In this document: positions 1 to 12,285 of the stretch, one piece after another
Layout of the letters: every line of letters starts with the position of its first letter
Position numbering within the stretch: position 1 is the stretch's first letter
DNA from: Antitrichia curtipendula
Lineage: Eukaryota > Streptophyta > Bryopsida > Hypnales > Leucodontaceae
DNA: 64,000 nt
Direction: 5' to 3'
Assembly: GCA_951230915.1 (NCBI GenBank)
Contig: OX579635.1
Location: 38,812,001 to 38,876,000, forward strand
The notes under the pieces: model-generated
Seen by the model: only the letters and a program-made list of their open reading frames with translations
Told to the model about the DNA's origin: nothing
Database searches by the model: none
Made by a program: the position numbers and the translations under genes

Positions 1-641
1 AGCGGAGGAACGCGAGTACACTTGAAACTGCTAATTGAAAAAGTTTCAAATGAGAGCGAGCGAGAGGAAGTTTCCGACAACCTAATCCTGAACTTGCATA
101 CAGTAGTCAGAAGATATGACGATGCAATGAAAGGGTGATGCTAATGGGATTCATAGTTGTGTCAATGCAAGATCTCTTCCAGATCCAATGAAGTGATGAA
201 TTCAGTGCCTAAAAAGACTTTTGAATTGCATTATCATTTAGTCAACAGGAAAGTGCGACGAGACTGCCAGACTGCCAGACCTAATCACCTGAAGCGAAGG
301 AACGCGAGTACCCTTGAAACTGCTAATTGAAGAAGTTTCAAATGAGAGCAAGTTTTCTAGAACCTAATTCTGAACTTGCACAGAGTAATGAGATATGACG
401 ATGCGAAGTAAGTGACCGTGTTGAATTCAGTGCTGAAGATTACTGTAATTTTGAATTGAATTGTGATCAGTCAACAAGAAAGGTAGACAAGCAGACGAGC
501 AGGTAGACTGCTAGACCTAGAACGCAACTACACCTGAAGAGGGTTCAACTGAGAACGAGAGTTTTCAAGAACCTCATTCTGAACCAGCATACAGTCATGA
601 GATATGACGATGCGAAGAAAGAGTGACACTAATAGGATTCT
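1..641. repeat. Three degenerate tandem copies of the alpha-tubulin 3' flank
   Basis: Three related units follow each other at about 1-292, 293-519 and 520-641. Shared landmarks are a segment containing gaacgcgagtac, then an aagtttcaaatgagag block, then agatatgacgatgc. The units shorten towards the tubulin stop codon, and the last one runs directly into the stop at 640-642. The array therefore looks like duplicated 3' UTR or downstream sequence rather than an unrelated satellite. A small agactgccagactgccagacc duplication lies inside unit 1 near 265-285. No coding potential is visible. Confidence 0.75.
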
Positions 642-1491
642 AATACTCCTCGCCTTCGTCTTCTCCGCCGTCTTCCGTGGAATCCGCGCCCACCTCCTCG
701 TAGTCCTTCTCCAACGCCGCCAGATCCTCGCGAGCCTCCGAGAATTCGCCCTCCTCCATCCCCTCGCCCACGTACCAGTGCACGAAGGCGCGCTTGGCGT
801 ACATCAAGTCGAATTTGTGGTCCAGTCGAGAGAACACCTCAGCCACGGCCGTGCTGTTGGAAATCATGCAAATGGCGCGTTGCACCTTCGCCAAGTCCCC
901 GCCTGCAATAACAACACCCTTATCATTTTAATGGAAAAGTGAGCGTATATGAAAACCATGATTATTTCGTACTTTTGAGAAATTCCTACAATTGTAGGTT
1001 TCAGAGTAGCGACTGTCTATAGTTAAAAGGCTCTCACCTTTGGACCGAAGTTGTCATGTGACACACTTGCAGTCGACGACAACTCTTTCAACGGTATCAC
1101 TCATCTCAAAGGATAAATGGTTTTCAAAAAGAAAATTCATGTTCATGTTTTGCGATGGGAGACTCATTCTCATGCCATCAACAATGGACACTCATCTTTC
1201 TATATTCCTCTATTCAGCAATTGAGAAAATGTGGGATTTTGAAGTACACATAGTGTCTCTATCTTGGCACAATTTAGAGTGCCAAGATTGTGCCATTCAA
1301 GTGCACAAAACGCTCAAAATTCATACCAGTGCAGATGAAGTGGATGCGCGGGTACGGCACCAAGTTCGTCTGGAAGTTGGTGAGGTCCATGTTGATGGCA
1401 CCGTCGAAGCGGAGCGAAGCTGTTAGGGAAGACATGACCTGCATATGCCACCCCATGTAACAACGTTCGTCAGATTTCTCAAACTTGGATC

Positions 1492-1738
1492 CATATGAGA
1501 AATCCAAATGTCCCTCTGTGGAGGTCCATAGTCAGTGCGCAGTGATGATGGAACACTAGGATAGACTGAAGTTCATAGTCAGTGTGCAGTGATAATGGAA
1601 TACTAGGATACACTTGGAATGGAAGTTGAGCACAAAAGGACACTCGTAAAATTTCCATAGATTCAAAAGCACATTTATCCGATTTCCATAGACCCAAAAG
1701 CACATTTGTCCAATTTCCATATTGGATTTCTCCTGTGT
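1492..1738. mobile_element. Short non-autonomous TIR element (copy A) in tubulin intron
   Basis: The ends are catatgagaaatcc and ggatttctcctgtgt, which are inverted copies of one another. They are flanked by ATC on both sides (1489-1491 and 1739-1741), a candidate 3-bp target-site duplication. Inside is a tandem duplication of a ~55-bp segment beginning catagtcagtg (about 1528 and 1575). It shares termini with the elements at 1929-2078 and 63492-63654. There is no coding capacity. It lies in the intron between tubulin exons 3 and 4. Confidence 0.75.
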
Positions 1739-1928
1739 ATCCACCCACATGGAGAGTATCCTTCTTTCTCTAGCGAAAACATGTATCCGAAGTTTTCCTG
1801 ATGATTTTGCACTAGAAACGGGGAGAATCAGAGAATAGGAGCAACAGGGCTAATAGGGAAAATCAGTGCACTACTTGTCGTTGTCGACCGGAAATGGCAA
1901 TCCGGTAATCGGAGATAATCTCCGGACT

Positions 1929-2078
1929 CACACGAGAAATCCAGTGTGGAAATTGGACAAATGTCCTTTTGTGTACGTCCAAATCAAATTCCTACTAAAT
2001 CCTATTCTATCATCCCTGGACATTGACAGTAGAATTCTTCAGAAATTCCATAGATGGACATTTTGGATTTCTCCCGTG
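1929..2078. mobile_element. Short non-autonomous TIR element (copy B) in tubulin intron
   Basis: A 150-bp element bounded by cacacgagaaatcc and ggatttctcccgtg, with flanking ACT on both sides (1926-1928 and 2079-2081). Its interior matches the reverse complement of 63492-63654 over most of its length, for example ggaaattggacaaatgtcc near the left end and gacattttggatttctcc at the right end. A 3-bp duplication with C-A-C starting ends is compatible with CACTA-type mobilisation, but the superfamily is an inference. Confidence 0.8.
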
Positions 2079-2691
2079 ACTGATTCACGCTGGATTGTGA
2101 GTGCAAGTGTTTGAGATTTCATGGGGTGGAGTGGAAAATTCGATCAGGATGAGGCACGTGCGCACCTGGGTGATGAGCCGATTCAAGTTGGTGTATGTCG
2201 GACGCTCGATGTCCAAATTCCTGCGGCATATGTCGTAGATGGCCTCGTTGTCGTACATCACCGACACTTCGGTGTGCTCCAGGAGCGAGTGGCACGAGAG
2301 GATGCTGTTGTACGGCTCAACAGTTGCACCAGAGACTTGCGGGCTGGGGAAAATGCACATGGAAAGCTTGGACTTCTTGCCGTAGTCGACAGAGAGGCGC
2401 TCCAGAAGCAAGGAGCCCAGTCCAGAGCCGGTCCCGCCGCCGAAGGCGTGGAAAACAAGGAACCCCTGCAGACCTGTGCACATGTCCGCCAGCTTTCGAA
2501 TGCGGTCCAGTGCCAAGTCCACGATCTCCTTCCCCACTGAAACGATCAAAGTCCACAAACTTTGGTCAGATGACAACCGAGAAAATTCGGATCAAAAGAG
2601 GAAGGTTGCTTTTGGAAATATATGTGCGACAGTACGAATTCACAGGCAAAGTTTCCAGAGCAAATTGAAAATGCGCTAGAATACGAATTCA

Positions 2692-2991
<300 letters not shown>

Positions 2992-3206
2992 TCAATCAAT
3001 TAATTAATCACACCATCAACTTCGAAGCATTCACGGCGACAAGCGATATTCTCGGGAAGTGAAGTGAATGAAATCGAATTCAATGTGAAATCAAGGCATG
3101 CATGCCCACCTGGATGCCATGCCATGCTCGAGACAATAGAGCTCCCAACAGGCATTCCCGATTTGAATGCCGGCTGGCCAACGTGGATGGAAAGGTATTC
3201 TCTCAT

Positions 3207-4959
3207 GACGAACGGTTAATTGCGTGCACCAACAGGTGAAGTACAACAATGCAGCTGAGCCCGGATTCTTAGCTTGTGCTAACTCATGGACTAGATCTGC
3301 TGCAGAGTCGGTCTCCGTCGAATCTGGAAGCAGTGTACACACGGAATATGAAATTTGTGAGGGAATGCCAACTGAGTCACGGAGGAACGAGGTTTTACGG
3401 GCGGCAGCGGTTGCAACTTCCAGCCGGCTCCGGATCATCGGGCTGGCGTCCGGCCGAATCTGGTGGTTGGCAGATCTAAAGCTCAGAGGAAGCAGGGTGA
3501 ACTTCCCGTCCGATGGCTCCCAAGCAGTTTCTGGCAATTACTCTCGTGCGCGTGAACGCCTGGGGTTGCAGGCAACGGTTTGTGTATCGCTCGGCTATGG
3601 CCAGTCACGTGGTTCTTCTGCATTCCGTGTTTACACTGGACGGCCGTGATCTCAACTGTGGCTGAAGTTAGAAACCGTCTACACTCTACATCTCTCATAG
3701 CAAATGTTGTTCAGCTGGGCTGATTGTTCCTAAGAGTCAAAGGCAAGAGGTAGGATATTTTGCCTCTATGAATGGCTAAAAATTCACCAATCAAGTTCCA
3801 AGGTTGCGAAAACTACATGTGAAGCTTTGTTTCATGTCATTCCAATAAATATTGAAAAAATTTACAAAGTTCTTTCGATTTCTATAAAAAAGTGGGTAGC
3901 TAAAGCTGTTTTTTGAACTCAATTTAAAAAAAAATTCGAACCACAAGATGAAATAACATATCACAATTTCAGATAAAGAGCAACAATCCAAGCAGCGTAG
4001 CTTCCTTTGCATTCATCTCATTCTTTTTCACTTCGTAACCCGTTATCGTCAAACCAACACCCGTACTGTCAACTGTTACATAGAAAACACTTCGAGGTTC
4101 TTGATAACGGTCGTATTACCGGTATATACAAATCTTCAAATCTGGATCCTCAACTAGCCGGTACAACACACTGCATCTCAGGAGGACTGAAGTTCATAAA
4201 ATTGCAACCACCAAAATTTTATAACCATTCTGAGCTTATACTGTTTCGTTCGGACTTTGATGAAGTTTGAGCTATCTTTATTACTTGGCTTTATTTACAT
4301 TGACAGATTACCTGCTGATAACCTGCTGCTAGATTGCACTGTAGAGGACTCGAAATTGGAACGTTAACACACTTTCAAGACCCCGATCCCAGTTTCGGGA
4401 TGGTCTAAACCCTAAACCCCTAAACCCTATAATTACAAACTCCACTGAGCGCAGTGGAGACTAGGGTTTGCGATAAGACTGGAACGGCTGCTATGCCATT
4501 CAGGCCATCCCACTTAGGGTCCTTATAATGAAATTACGAGTAAGGGGTCTCCTAGAGATTGATCTCAAAGACCTTTGTTTTTGATAAATACGTTGGATAG
4601 GGTTTCGTCGCCTTCCATACCTTACAGAGCGCTGGGCCTGCACGTTGGGTCCTCTATATTACTCCGGTCCCCAAATCTGCCATGTCTTCTTGTCTCCTAA
4701 ATTCCCTTCGAGCAAAACTGTCAAGCTCTCAAGATGCTGGACATGATAGCTGGTCGTCAGCTCTTATAATACAAAACTTGGTGCAATTGCAGATCCATTA
4801 ATTTTCTGTAGCTGAATTCCTGCATCACGCAAGATGCGAGAGTGAGTTTAAGAGCTTTGAAGTAGCTCAACCGTCTATCGTTCATTCAGGTTAAGGATAT
4901 TAACAGTGTTAGGGGTCGCTCATCTATTCAAACTGGGTTGGCCTTTCAATTAGCAAGAG
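3207..4959. other. Intergenic, no gene seen
   Basis: This interval holds the presumed 5' region of the broken tubulin gene and unique sequence of mixed composition. Short open frames at 3224-3649 and 4007-4270 have no recognisable motif and I do not call them genes. The only notable motif is the telomere-like cluster listed separately. Confidence 0.5.
4405..4430. promoter_or_regulatory. Cluster of telo-box motifs (AAACCCTA)
   Basis: Three close AAACCC(C)TA motifs occur in 26 bp. In plants single telo-boxes are frequent in promoters of growth-related genes, and longer runs mark interstitial telomeric repeats. Here the run is too short to be a telomere. No gene start lies immediately downstream on either strand, so a regulatory role is uncertain. 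Confidence 0.35.
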
Positions 4960-5205
4960 GTGTAAGCGCGACTTGACTAAATGTCTATGGCCGCTGGTCT
5001 TTTGAGTGGAAATGGAGTTGTCAATAACCCTTCAATACTGGTCTACAACCTCCAACGAATGATTGCATAAGAAATTAATACATAGTGATAAAAATTTAAT
5101 GAAAGCAAACTTGGCTCACACAGCCAAAGCGATCTCTCCCAATAAAAGAGCTCCTACAAATTGGTTGAAATGCCTAAAGTGACACAGATAGTATTCTCTA
5201 CGAAC
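4960..5205 (+). repeat. Dispersed repeat, second copy at 18080-18360
   Basis: Landmarks in the same order in both copies are ctaaatgtctatgg, ggtctacaacctcc, aatgattgc(a/g)taagaaat and agtattctcta. The copies are diverged by substitutions and small indels. Here it lies just downstream of the LEA_2-like reading frame. The other copy lies inside intron 1 of the 17360-18975 gene. No coding potential or terminal repeats were recognised. Confidence 0.7.
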
Positions 5206-5209
5206 GTTA

Positions 5210-6108
5210 TTACAAGCTTGAAAGAAATGCTTCAAAAGAAATTAACAGTAGCAACGGAGAATCACGATGCTCACCTTCAGATAGGAAGTCCAGGCCACAG
5301 AATTCCCTTATGACCAATTCGGTCTTTGGATCGATCACCACATCACAGGAAACACTCACCTGCACACAAAATTGCAACAATACCGTTTAAAGAAAGAACG
5401 CTATGAGTTGCAGTAGCTACTTGAAATGGGAGCAGTAAACCCTAATTCCCGTGCTCTGCAATCAGAGTATATTTCAAGGTTCTAGTCACCTACATCAATG
5501 TGTGGCCGGATAGCCTCAAGATCCACTTCTCCAATGAATTTGATGTTCGTTGTCAATGGAAGCTCTCCGCGTGCAATATCCGCCAAAAGCTCCGACGCAT
5601 TCTCTAGAATTTCTCTCGCCTCCAGATTCAGAAGCGCAGGCACAAGCTCCGTTCTCCGTCCCAGAATATGGCCCCCTTTCAACTTCACCTCACCGATGTA
5701 GGAGCCTCGGTAACGAATCTCCACTTTCAAGTAATCGTAATAGATGCCGACAAAGTTAGCGTTCTTGATCCGCAGGACCACGTCGAGACTGATGTTGATA
5801 TAAACCACGGGGAAGAAGGATCGCGGTTCCTCTTTGCTGTCGATGTTGATCCCGTTCAGCTTCCAATGCTCCAGTTCGACTGTCGGCTGCGATGGCCATA
5901 GGACGAACGCTGCGCCCGCCAGGAGCAGGCACGAAAACAGTATCAGGATCGGTACCAAGATCGTCTGTGGCCGAATAACTTGCCGACGTTGGGGACGGTA
6001 CAACGGCAGACGGTATTCTCTGTCTGATGGCAGCAAGTAGTACCTCACCTCCTCCACAACAACCGGCGGCCTCCTCCACTCCTCCTCCTCCTCCTCCGAA
6101 TACCCCAT
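5210..6108 (-). CDS. LEA_2 / NHL-like membrane-anchored protein, two exons
   Basis: Exon 1 is 5494-6108 from the first ATG (MGYSEEEEEE). Exon 2 is 5210-5359 with acceptor TGCAG, giving 254 residues. The N-terminal ~46 residues are acidic, then rich in Arg, Pro and Tyr. One hydrophobic segment follows at about 47-70 (TILVPILILFSCLLLAGAA). After it comes a lumenal or apoplastic beta-rich region (INISLDVVLRIKNANFVGI, then KVEIRYRG and IGEVKLKGG), as in the LEA_2 domain of NDR1/HIN1-like proteins, which sit at the plasma membrane. The donor GAT|GTAGGT is chosen because the alternative GTGACT donor gives an early stop. The end is uncertain. A good donor (GAAG|GTGAGC, 5275/5274) lies in exon 2, so the last 22 codons may be intron read-through with an unseen third exon downstream. 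Function beyond family is unknown. Confidence 0.7.
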
Positions 6109-9100
6109 GGACCTTAAAAACACTTCTCCTAAACTTTAAACTCCGAATTCTTCAGGTTTTCGAACCAAGTCGAACTGACTATCAAAGAAAAGTGACAGCG
6201 AATCCTCTTCAATTCCTTGAAATTCTGCACCAAGGTAATCCCGAATTCGCCGAAACCACTCCAATCACCGGAATTTTCAAATTCCGCTCTTGAAAACTCT
6301 CAACACTTCTCCCTTCTGAAGACCGAAAATGGGCGCAATTCATCACGCAGCAAGGGTTCAGTGAACACAGGACCTGTACTGCGACTGAAAGTTTCTACGC
6401 AACACAAGAGCTATTCACAAATTCAGCGTGTAGAAGTGAAATCCTCGATAATACATTCGAGGAATCCTGAACCTGAAAAAAAGCAGGCGTGAATTTCATG
6501 GGAAGCAGAAACCAAATTTGGAGGTAGTGTGGCGAAGCCAAGATTACAAAAAAGCGAGGGAGAAGCAAAGGACAGGCCGTGTGAAAGAGAAGTAGTTTCC
6601 AAATATTCGTATGCAGCATTTAGTGTGAACGCACCGACAATCATCCTCAATCGAACGGTGCAGCACTGCATCGCAGTTTGGAAGATCAACTGCAGGCAAA
6701 GCAACCAAGATTTTGTGTGGGGTAAGAGCATGCCCACCGTCACACTCCCAAGGTCAAATGTGGTTGAAAAAGTGCTATGGGCCCTTGACAATATTCTCTT
6801 GACACTCAATCCCACTATGTCAAGGAACGGTCCTCGAAATCACTATTCATCCTAACTTTAGTTGCTTTATCCTTTATTCTTCTTGATAAGTGATCATTTG
6901 ACTATTTATGGATTGTTTTGGTGAGCAACGGCGAGGGACGAGGAAATTGAGGGTCCTTCAAAATTAGATGGAAAATTTGAACATGCCAAGTTGGGCATGT
7001 AATGGTGGCCATGCTCTAAGCAAAGCAAACATTGACAAAAGGTAAGGGCATCCCCAAATCCATGAGCAAAAATAAGGACAATATCATAATTTTCAAGCAG
7101 AGGGAGGTTAACCTCATTCCATTTTGGTGACTTTTAAAAAGAAATTGATCCAATGCAAAATTAGAAATTCAAAACCCAAATAGATTATTTATAGACAAAA
7201 AGATTCTACATGCTAAAAAAGACTTTTCATGCAAAAAAGGCAAAGATCAATTTATTGGCACACATAACAATATTTGAAAAGGTACAATTATGAGTCTTCC
7301 TATTGTAAATGAAGTTGCGGGCTCTTCATATTTGGTCAATTTACCATGTTTGGGAAAGAAAATGGCAAATCTATGGATAAAGAGAGATCAATATTAGTTG
7401 CATTAGCATAGTGTTTTCCGATTGGATTGGAATTGCCCTAAGAGACTCTATTTGTGCCATATGACTATATGTGTCACTTTATAGCCACTATATATAAATA
7501 GATTACATTCAAAATTTGAAATGTATTCTATAAATACATAGTAGCACAAATAAAGTCTTTTACTTAAAAGTAAGATATTATGCCCACAATTTCTGATTTA
7601 GTTTCTTGCAAGGTTAAAGAAATATGATTTTTTTGTCACATATAGAGAAACAATTTTTAAAAATAATAGGGAGGTGAAATCATAATATTGGTCGGGTTAT
7701 TTTTTTAAATCAATCCAAAAGGCATCCGTAATGGTCATTTGATTTAGTCAAACTGTTATAATATTTGCTTGAAATGGTCACAAATGGTCTACAAAAAAAA
7801 CTACATATCCTTTTGGAACTACTAAATCACTCCTACATGTCACTTGCTAATACGTATCATTTTCACATTCACACGCACCTGCCTAAAGTTTCTATATTGC
7901 CAAAAAATGTTGTCTAGTCCTTTAGGAGTTAAAGGTTGGTGTGGATTAAAAGTTTGTTCATCTCAAGTCCCACCCAATGGTTCAAAGAACAAAATACACT
8001 CCATGCATTTTAGGTGATGCTTGGGGTGCACATATTTCCCTTAATTCTAATCAATATGGGTCACTCGTGTCTAGTGAATTATATGGTACTGGTAATTGTG
8101 TGAGGTTGTCAAATGAATGAACCAACAACCTCAAAAGTTCTGCATGCTCACCTAGTTAGCATGGGAAGTTCATCAAGTAATTGTAGAATGGGACACACAT
8201 TAGCCAGTCTTCCGCACAATATTGCATAGGCATGCGATTATCTTCCCCATGTTCTTAAGGCATTATTCCTCCCTATATGTATGGGAGGGATTGAGGTTGG
8301 TTAAGGAGCCATTACAAAGATAAATTTGTTCGATGTAAGGGTCACTTCACACTATGACAAAGGATCAAGAGGATCAAGAGTCAAAGCAATTTCCACCAAT
8401 AAGATTACAGGAATCCAAAAATTCTTGAAATTTCAGCCTCTCAACCCTTCACAGTAGACAACATAGTCCATAAGTAGTCATCCTCCAAATTGACAATGTG
8501 ACAAGAAAAATTATTTGTTATTTGTTATTTGAGCATTACCTCTTTACTTGGACGGCCATAATGTGAAGTGATCCTAAGGGGTTCTTTTTCAAGGATGCAA
8601 AAGGGAACCCAACTTCATTGATAAACAATGTTATAAGTTCAGTTGCAATGGAATGGTTTTCCTTTTGTTTTCCTTTGGCAGTTGCATCCTAAGGTAGGAG
8701 GCTCTGATATCACACGGGCATTAAGAATCACCCCTATAAATAGCTGTGAAATAGATATGAGGAGATTCTTAAATTGACTAGTATAGTCATTTGAATTAAT
8801 CGAGGAAAAAAAACATTCTTAATTGCAAGAGCCAATCATTGTCTTTGCTTTACCCTTCTTTCTTTAGAAGTTGCAAGTGGATGGTTTATGGAAGACCTAG
8901 GGTCATAAATAGGGGCCTTCGACACAACTCGTTGAAAATTCATAACTAATGCAAAAATGCTTCAAAAAATATGAAACCACTTGTGTTAGATTCCTCGTCT
9001 ATTTCTCTTTGTCTAAAAAATGAGCTAAAAATATTCCCATCCAAGGAAATACATGAAAAAGATGGACCAGCCCTTAGATGAGCGGTTTCTCGGTTTGTGA

Positions 9101-11519
9101 GCCTCCTACCTTAACTAGTAACACAAATTTACAATTTAGTCAAAAACGGGAGCATGATGATGATGGAAAAGCGCAGAGTAATAATAGTGAATTCAAGATT
9201 CTTCTGTCCTTTTTGCTTGGTGGAGATGGAGCAAATGGATAACTCATCATTGTGGCGGAGACAGAAAGATATACTCTGAAAAAAGGGCCACCCTAAAACC
9301 CCTGGGCCTTCAATGAAAATCGTCCATGGGTTAAACACAAACAAACAAAACAACCTGGGCCTTCAATGGGAATCGTCCACGTGTTTAACCCGTAAATGAT
9401 TCAGACTATGTTTTCACCAACAACACTTCAAAACTGCCATTTCTAGGACAAGTACCAAATTTTAGAAAAAAGATTCATTTTCAGATACATGTTATCGTAG
9501 GATCTTGTAATAAACTAAATTGAGTAGATGTAGAATTTCTTTTAGAAATTTTCACCATGTAGATTGCAAGATATTAGTGTTTGAAGTGACAAAAATCCTA
9601 TTTGGGGCCTTGCGAAAAAACAGGCAACTACTCTTCACAAGGTCACATTTGTATGAAAAAATGTCCCAGATGGTAGTGCTTCTGTGGATTCATTCTTCAA
9701 GGCAAGTCGGCTACATGCTTGAAAAATTTTAGATCATTTGGAATTGTACAACATACAAGAAAAAAATAGTAAGTAGAAAGAAGTAGAAAATGATTCAAAA
9801 TACTAAATTGTTAACAATTTATTCATGGAATTGAAGAATGCCAATCCCAATGGTTGTAATGTTGTAATAAACAATCTACACCTAATGTTTTTATTTTTTT
9901 CAAAATATTGAAAATTGAGATAAATAAAAGACCTCAAAATTTGTCTTTGAGTAGAGATTCCATAACTACCCATAAACTACCCACAACTAAAATTCCTTAT
10001 GACTTTTATCTCATTGACTTTTAAAGGATGAGAGAGTGACCTTGGAAATCATCACTTTTCAATACCACTTGAATCACTGGCTTAAGAAATAGCAAAAATA
10101 CTCATTGAAAATCAAACTACTATATAAGACCTCCCCTTTTCACAACAAGATTATGAGGATTGATAGTTGTACTTTTGTCTTACTACAATGATTCCATGTC
10201 ATCCATCGAACTTTTGCGTCCATGTAGCCATTCAAGGGTTCATCAAAATGGAATGATTCAAAGCTTTCCATGTATATATAAATCTAGAGAACAAACTTCA
10301 AATTCTTATTTCTTAATAAAGTGATTTAAAAAAAAGTTTCTTTATTGTCCGGGTTGCCCCCCAAGCAATGAAAACTACATATCATACAATAACTTCTTAA
10401 CCATATAGTCAAAAATTATGAAAATTGTTGGGCCTTAAAGCTACTCTTTGGGCATAGTTGTGTAAAAATTTCAAAGAGAAAAACCAAAAACTCTATTCCT
10501 AGTGAGCTCTCTAAAATCGCTATGTTGCCAAAAACGCAATTTGGGCATTTAGGGGTTCAAACAAACAAACAAACAAAATCCTAGGGCAAAATGAAATTAT
10601 GAGATCTCATCCCTTGCACCTCCCAACCATCAATCTCAAACTTTGAAATTTAACTTTCTCCTGTGGCCGTGGAAAAAAACAAAAAATCTTGGCCATCAAG
10701 AATTTTGAAAGCACCAATGGGTTTTGTTAAAAACATTTGTGGCATTTTTTATGTTTGAATAAAAAATTTGAAGTCTTTTGAAAAAAAAAAAGACTAGTGT
10801 ATGCCTTAGTGAATTTGTTTTAAATGTTTTTCATGGCATGAAAAATGACATGTATACTTGATTTCTATTCAATTATGGTTTTCCAGAGTTTTAGCAAATG
10901 AGTTTGACTATCCTCTTGAAATGGACAACACATAAATTAGAGACAAAATAAATACTCATAGACTTCCCAATGCACTTGGTCTTAGCCCCTAAGCAATCTA
11001 ACAAAAATTTGACTTGGTCCCAATACACTTTAAAATGTGTTTTAAATTATGAATGAAAATTGTAATTTTACTTTAAAAGCTACTTTTACTTTGAAAGACT
11101 TGTCTTGTAGTTATATAATTCTAAATTTGTACTAATTTAGAATTTATGCAAATATACAAGGTTTAATATTATGAAAGGTCACATTGTTTTTGGATATAAT
11201 CAATATATATCCTATTTTCATACTATCTCAAATATTGTGATTCTTATTGAACTTTCCATCAATCACCTTCATCTATCTTCATCCACTTTCACCCTAGATT
11301 CACCCTACTTTCATCCAAAATTCATCCAAGGGGTTTCGCACTTTTCAAACTCTTGCCCTAATTGAATTACGTTATTCCCGACTACTGTAGCTACAGCACA
11401 GTCAGTTACTAAGACCATTTCAGGATCCCTCTGGCATATGCTGTCTTCCGCCTGCCAGCCCGCCATAGCCAAAAAGCGTAATTTCAAGTGTGTGTCGACG
11501 CAGCCTCAGCTGTAGCTTG
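6109..11519. other. Long intergenic region, mostly AT-rich, no gene
   Basis: 6109-6300 is the presumed 5' UTR/promoter of the LEA_2-like gene. 6300-6850 has balanced composition with overlapping open frames on both strands (6423-6815 minus, 6529-6855 plus) that match no family I know. 6850-11360 is AT-rich, has no extended reading frame and looks like old decayed repeat DNA. 11360-11519 returns to balanced composition as the next gene is approached. Confidence 0.6.
10070..10215 (+). repeat. Dispersed repeat, related copy at 58125-58270
   Basis: Shared order of landmarks: a gctta(a)3+ stretch, a tactca(c/t)tg block, aaactac/aaactat, agac(c/t)t(c)cccc(t)ttcacac and a later acttttgtcttac / acttttatcttac block. 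The second copy lies in an intron of the receptor kinase gene. The copies are diverged and no terminal structure is visible. Confidence 0.5.
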
Positions 11520-12285
11520 CTCACGTTCTGTCGATTTCTCGTCATCGTCAGCTTCACAATTAAGCAGAGTTAAGGTTGTTTCTCGTTTTTCGCTTGTTAC
11601 ACGATATCTAACATGACCTGTGAGGTTAAGGACGTGGTGTAAGCGAGCTTCGTCGTCAATTGTGCTGTGTCTGCGCGAATGCTTGAAGAGTTTGTGTTTC
11701 GATCTTATGAGCATTCTTCAGGAATTGCGCTTGTTGGACGGTATAGAGCATGATTCGAGGATTAGTTTCATCATTGTGCCGTCCGCGCAAATTCTTTTGG
11801 AATTTGTGTCTCTCGTGAGCATGCTTCACGAGCAAGAGGCCTGTCAATGTCTTGTTGCAAGGGGCGAGTTATGTTAGCTGTGCCGTCCGCGCGAGTTTTG
11901 TGAGAATTTATCAAGAGTAGCGTCAAGAATTTCAGAGTGCCTGTGAAAATATTTTTGCAACGGTGCAACGGTACATGCATGAATTGTGAGACTGAGGAAG
12001 TGGCGAAAGCGATTTCGATCGCTTGTATCATCTGCAGTCGCCGATTCTCGCTCGTTGTGTGTTTATTGTGCACTTGCGTTAGGAGTTGCGTCACGAGTTT
12101 CAGAGTACATGTGAATGTCTTGTTGTAACCATACGCTACATGATCTGTAAGGGTGAGGAGGTGGCGTAAGCGATTTTGATCGCTGATGTCGTCTGCAGGC
12201 GCCAATTTCTCTGCGCTTTTTGCGTTGCTTGCGCGGATTTTATAAGGAGTTGCGTCAAGTGCCTTGGAGTGCGTGTCGTGCAAAG
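11520..12285. repeat. Degenerate ~160-183 bp tandem array upstream of HISN7-like gene
   Basis: The clearest anchors are ggtgtaagcgagctt at 11636, tggcgaaagcgatttcgatcgc near 12000 and tggcgtaagcgattttgatcgc near 12159. The spacing of about 366 (two units) and then 159 bp suggests four units, with the second very eroded. Other repeated blocks are (a)gttgcgtcaagt/acgag, gagtacatgtgaatgtcttg and gccgtccgcgc. The last unit ends at the HISN7-like ATG (12286). It contains ttttataagg at about 12238-12247, a possible TATA element. The array is CpG-rich relative to the surroundings. Confidence 0.65.

Noticed and set aside
604..942. 112-codon plus-strand frame over the tubulin last exon
   Set aside because: It is the antisense shadow of the conserved tubulin C-terminal exon.
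2195..2668. 157-codon plus-strand frame over tubulin exon 3
   Set aside because: Antisense of a coding exon, low-complexity Arg/Ser translation, no family match.
4405..4430. Possible telomere or interstitial telomeric array
   Set aside because: Only three imperfect units, far too short. Recorded only as telo-box motifs.
6423..6855. Overlapping open frames on both strands upstream of the LEA_2-like gene
   Set aside because: Neither shows a motif, splice context or codon pattern like the real genes nearby.
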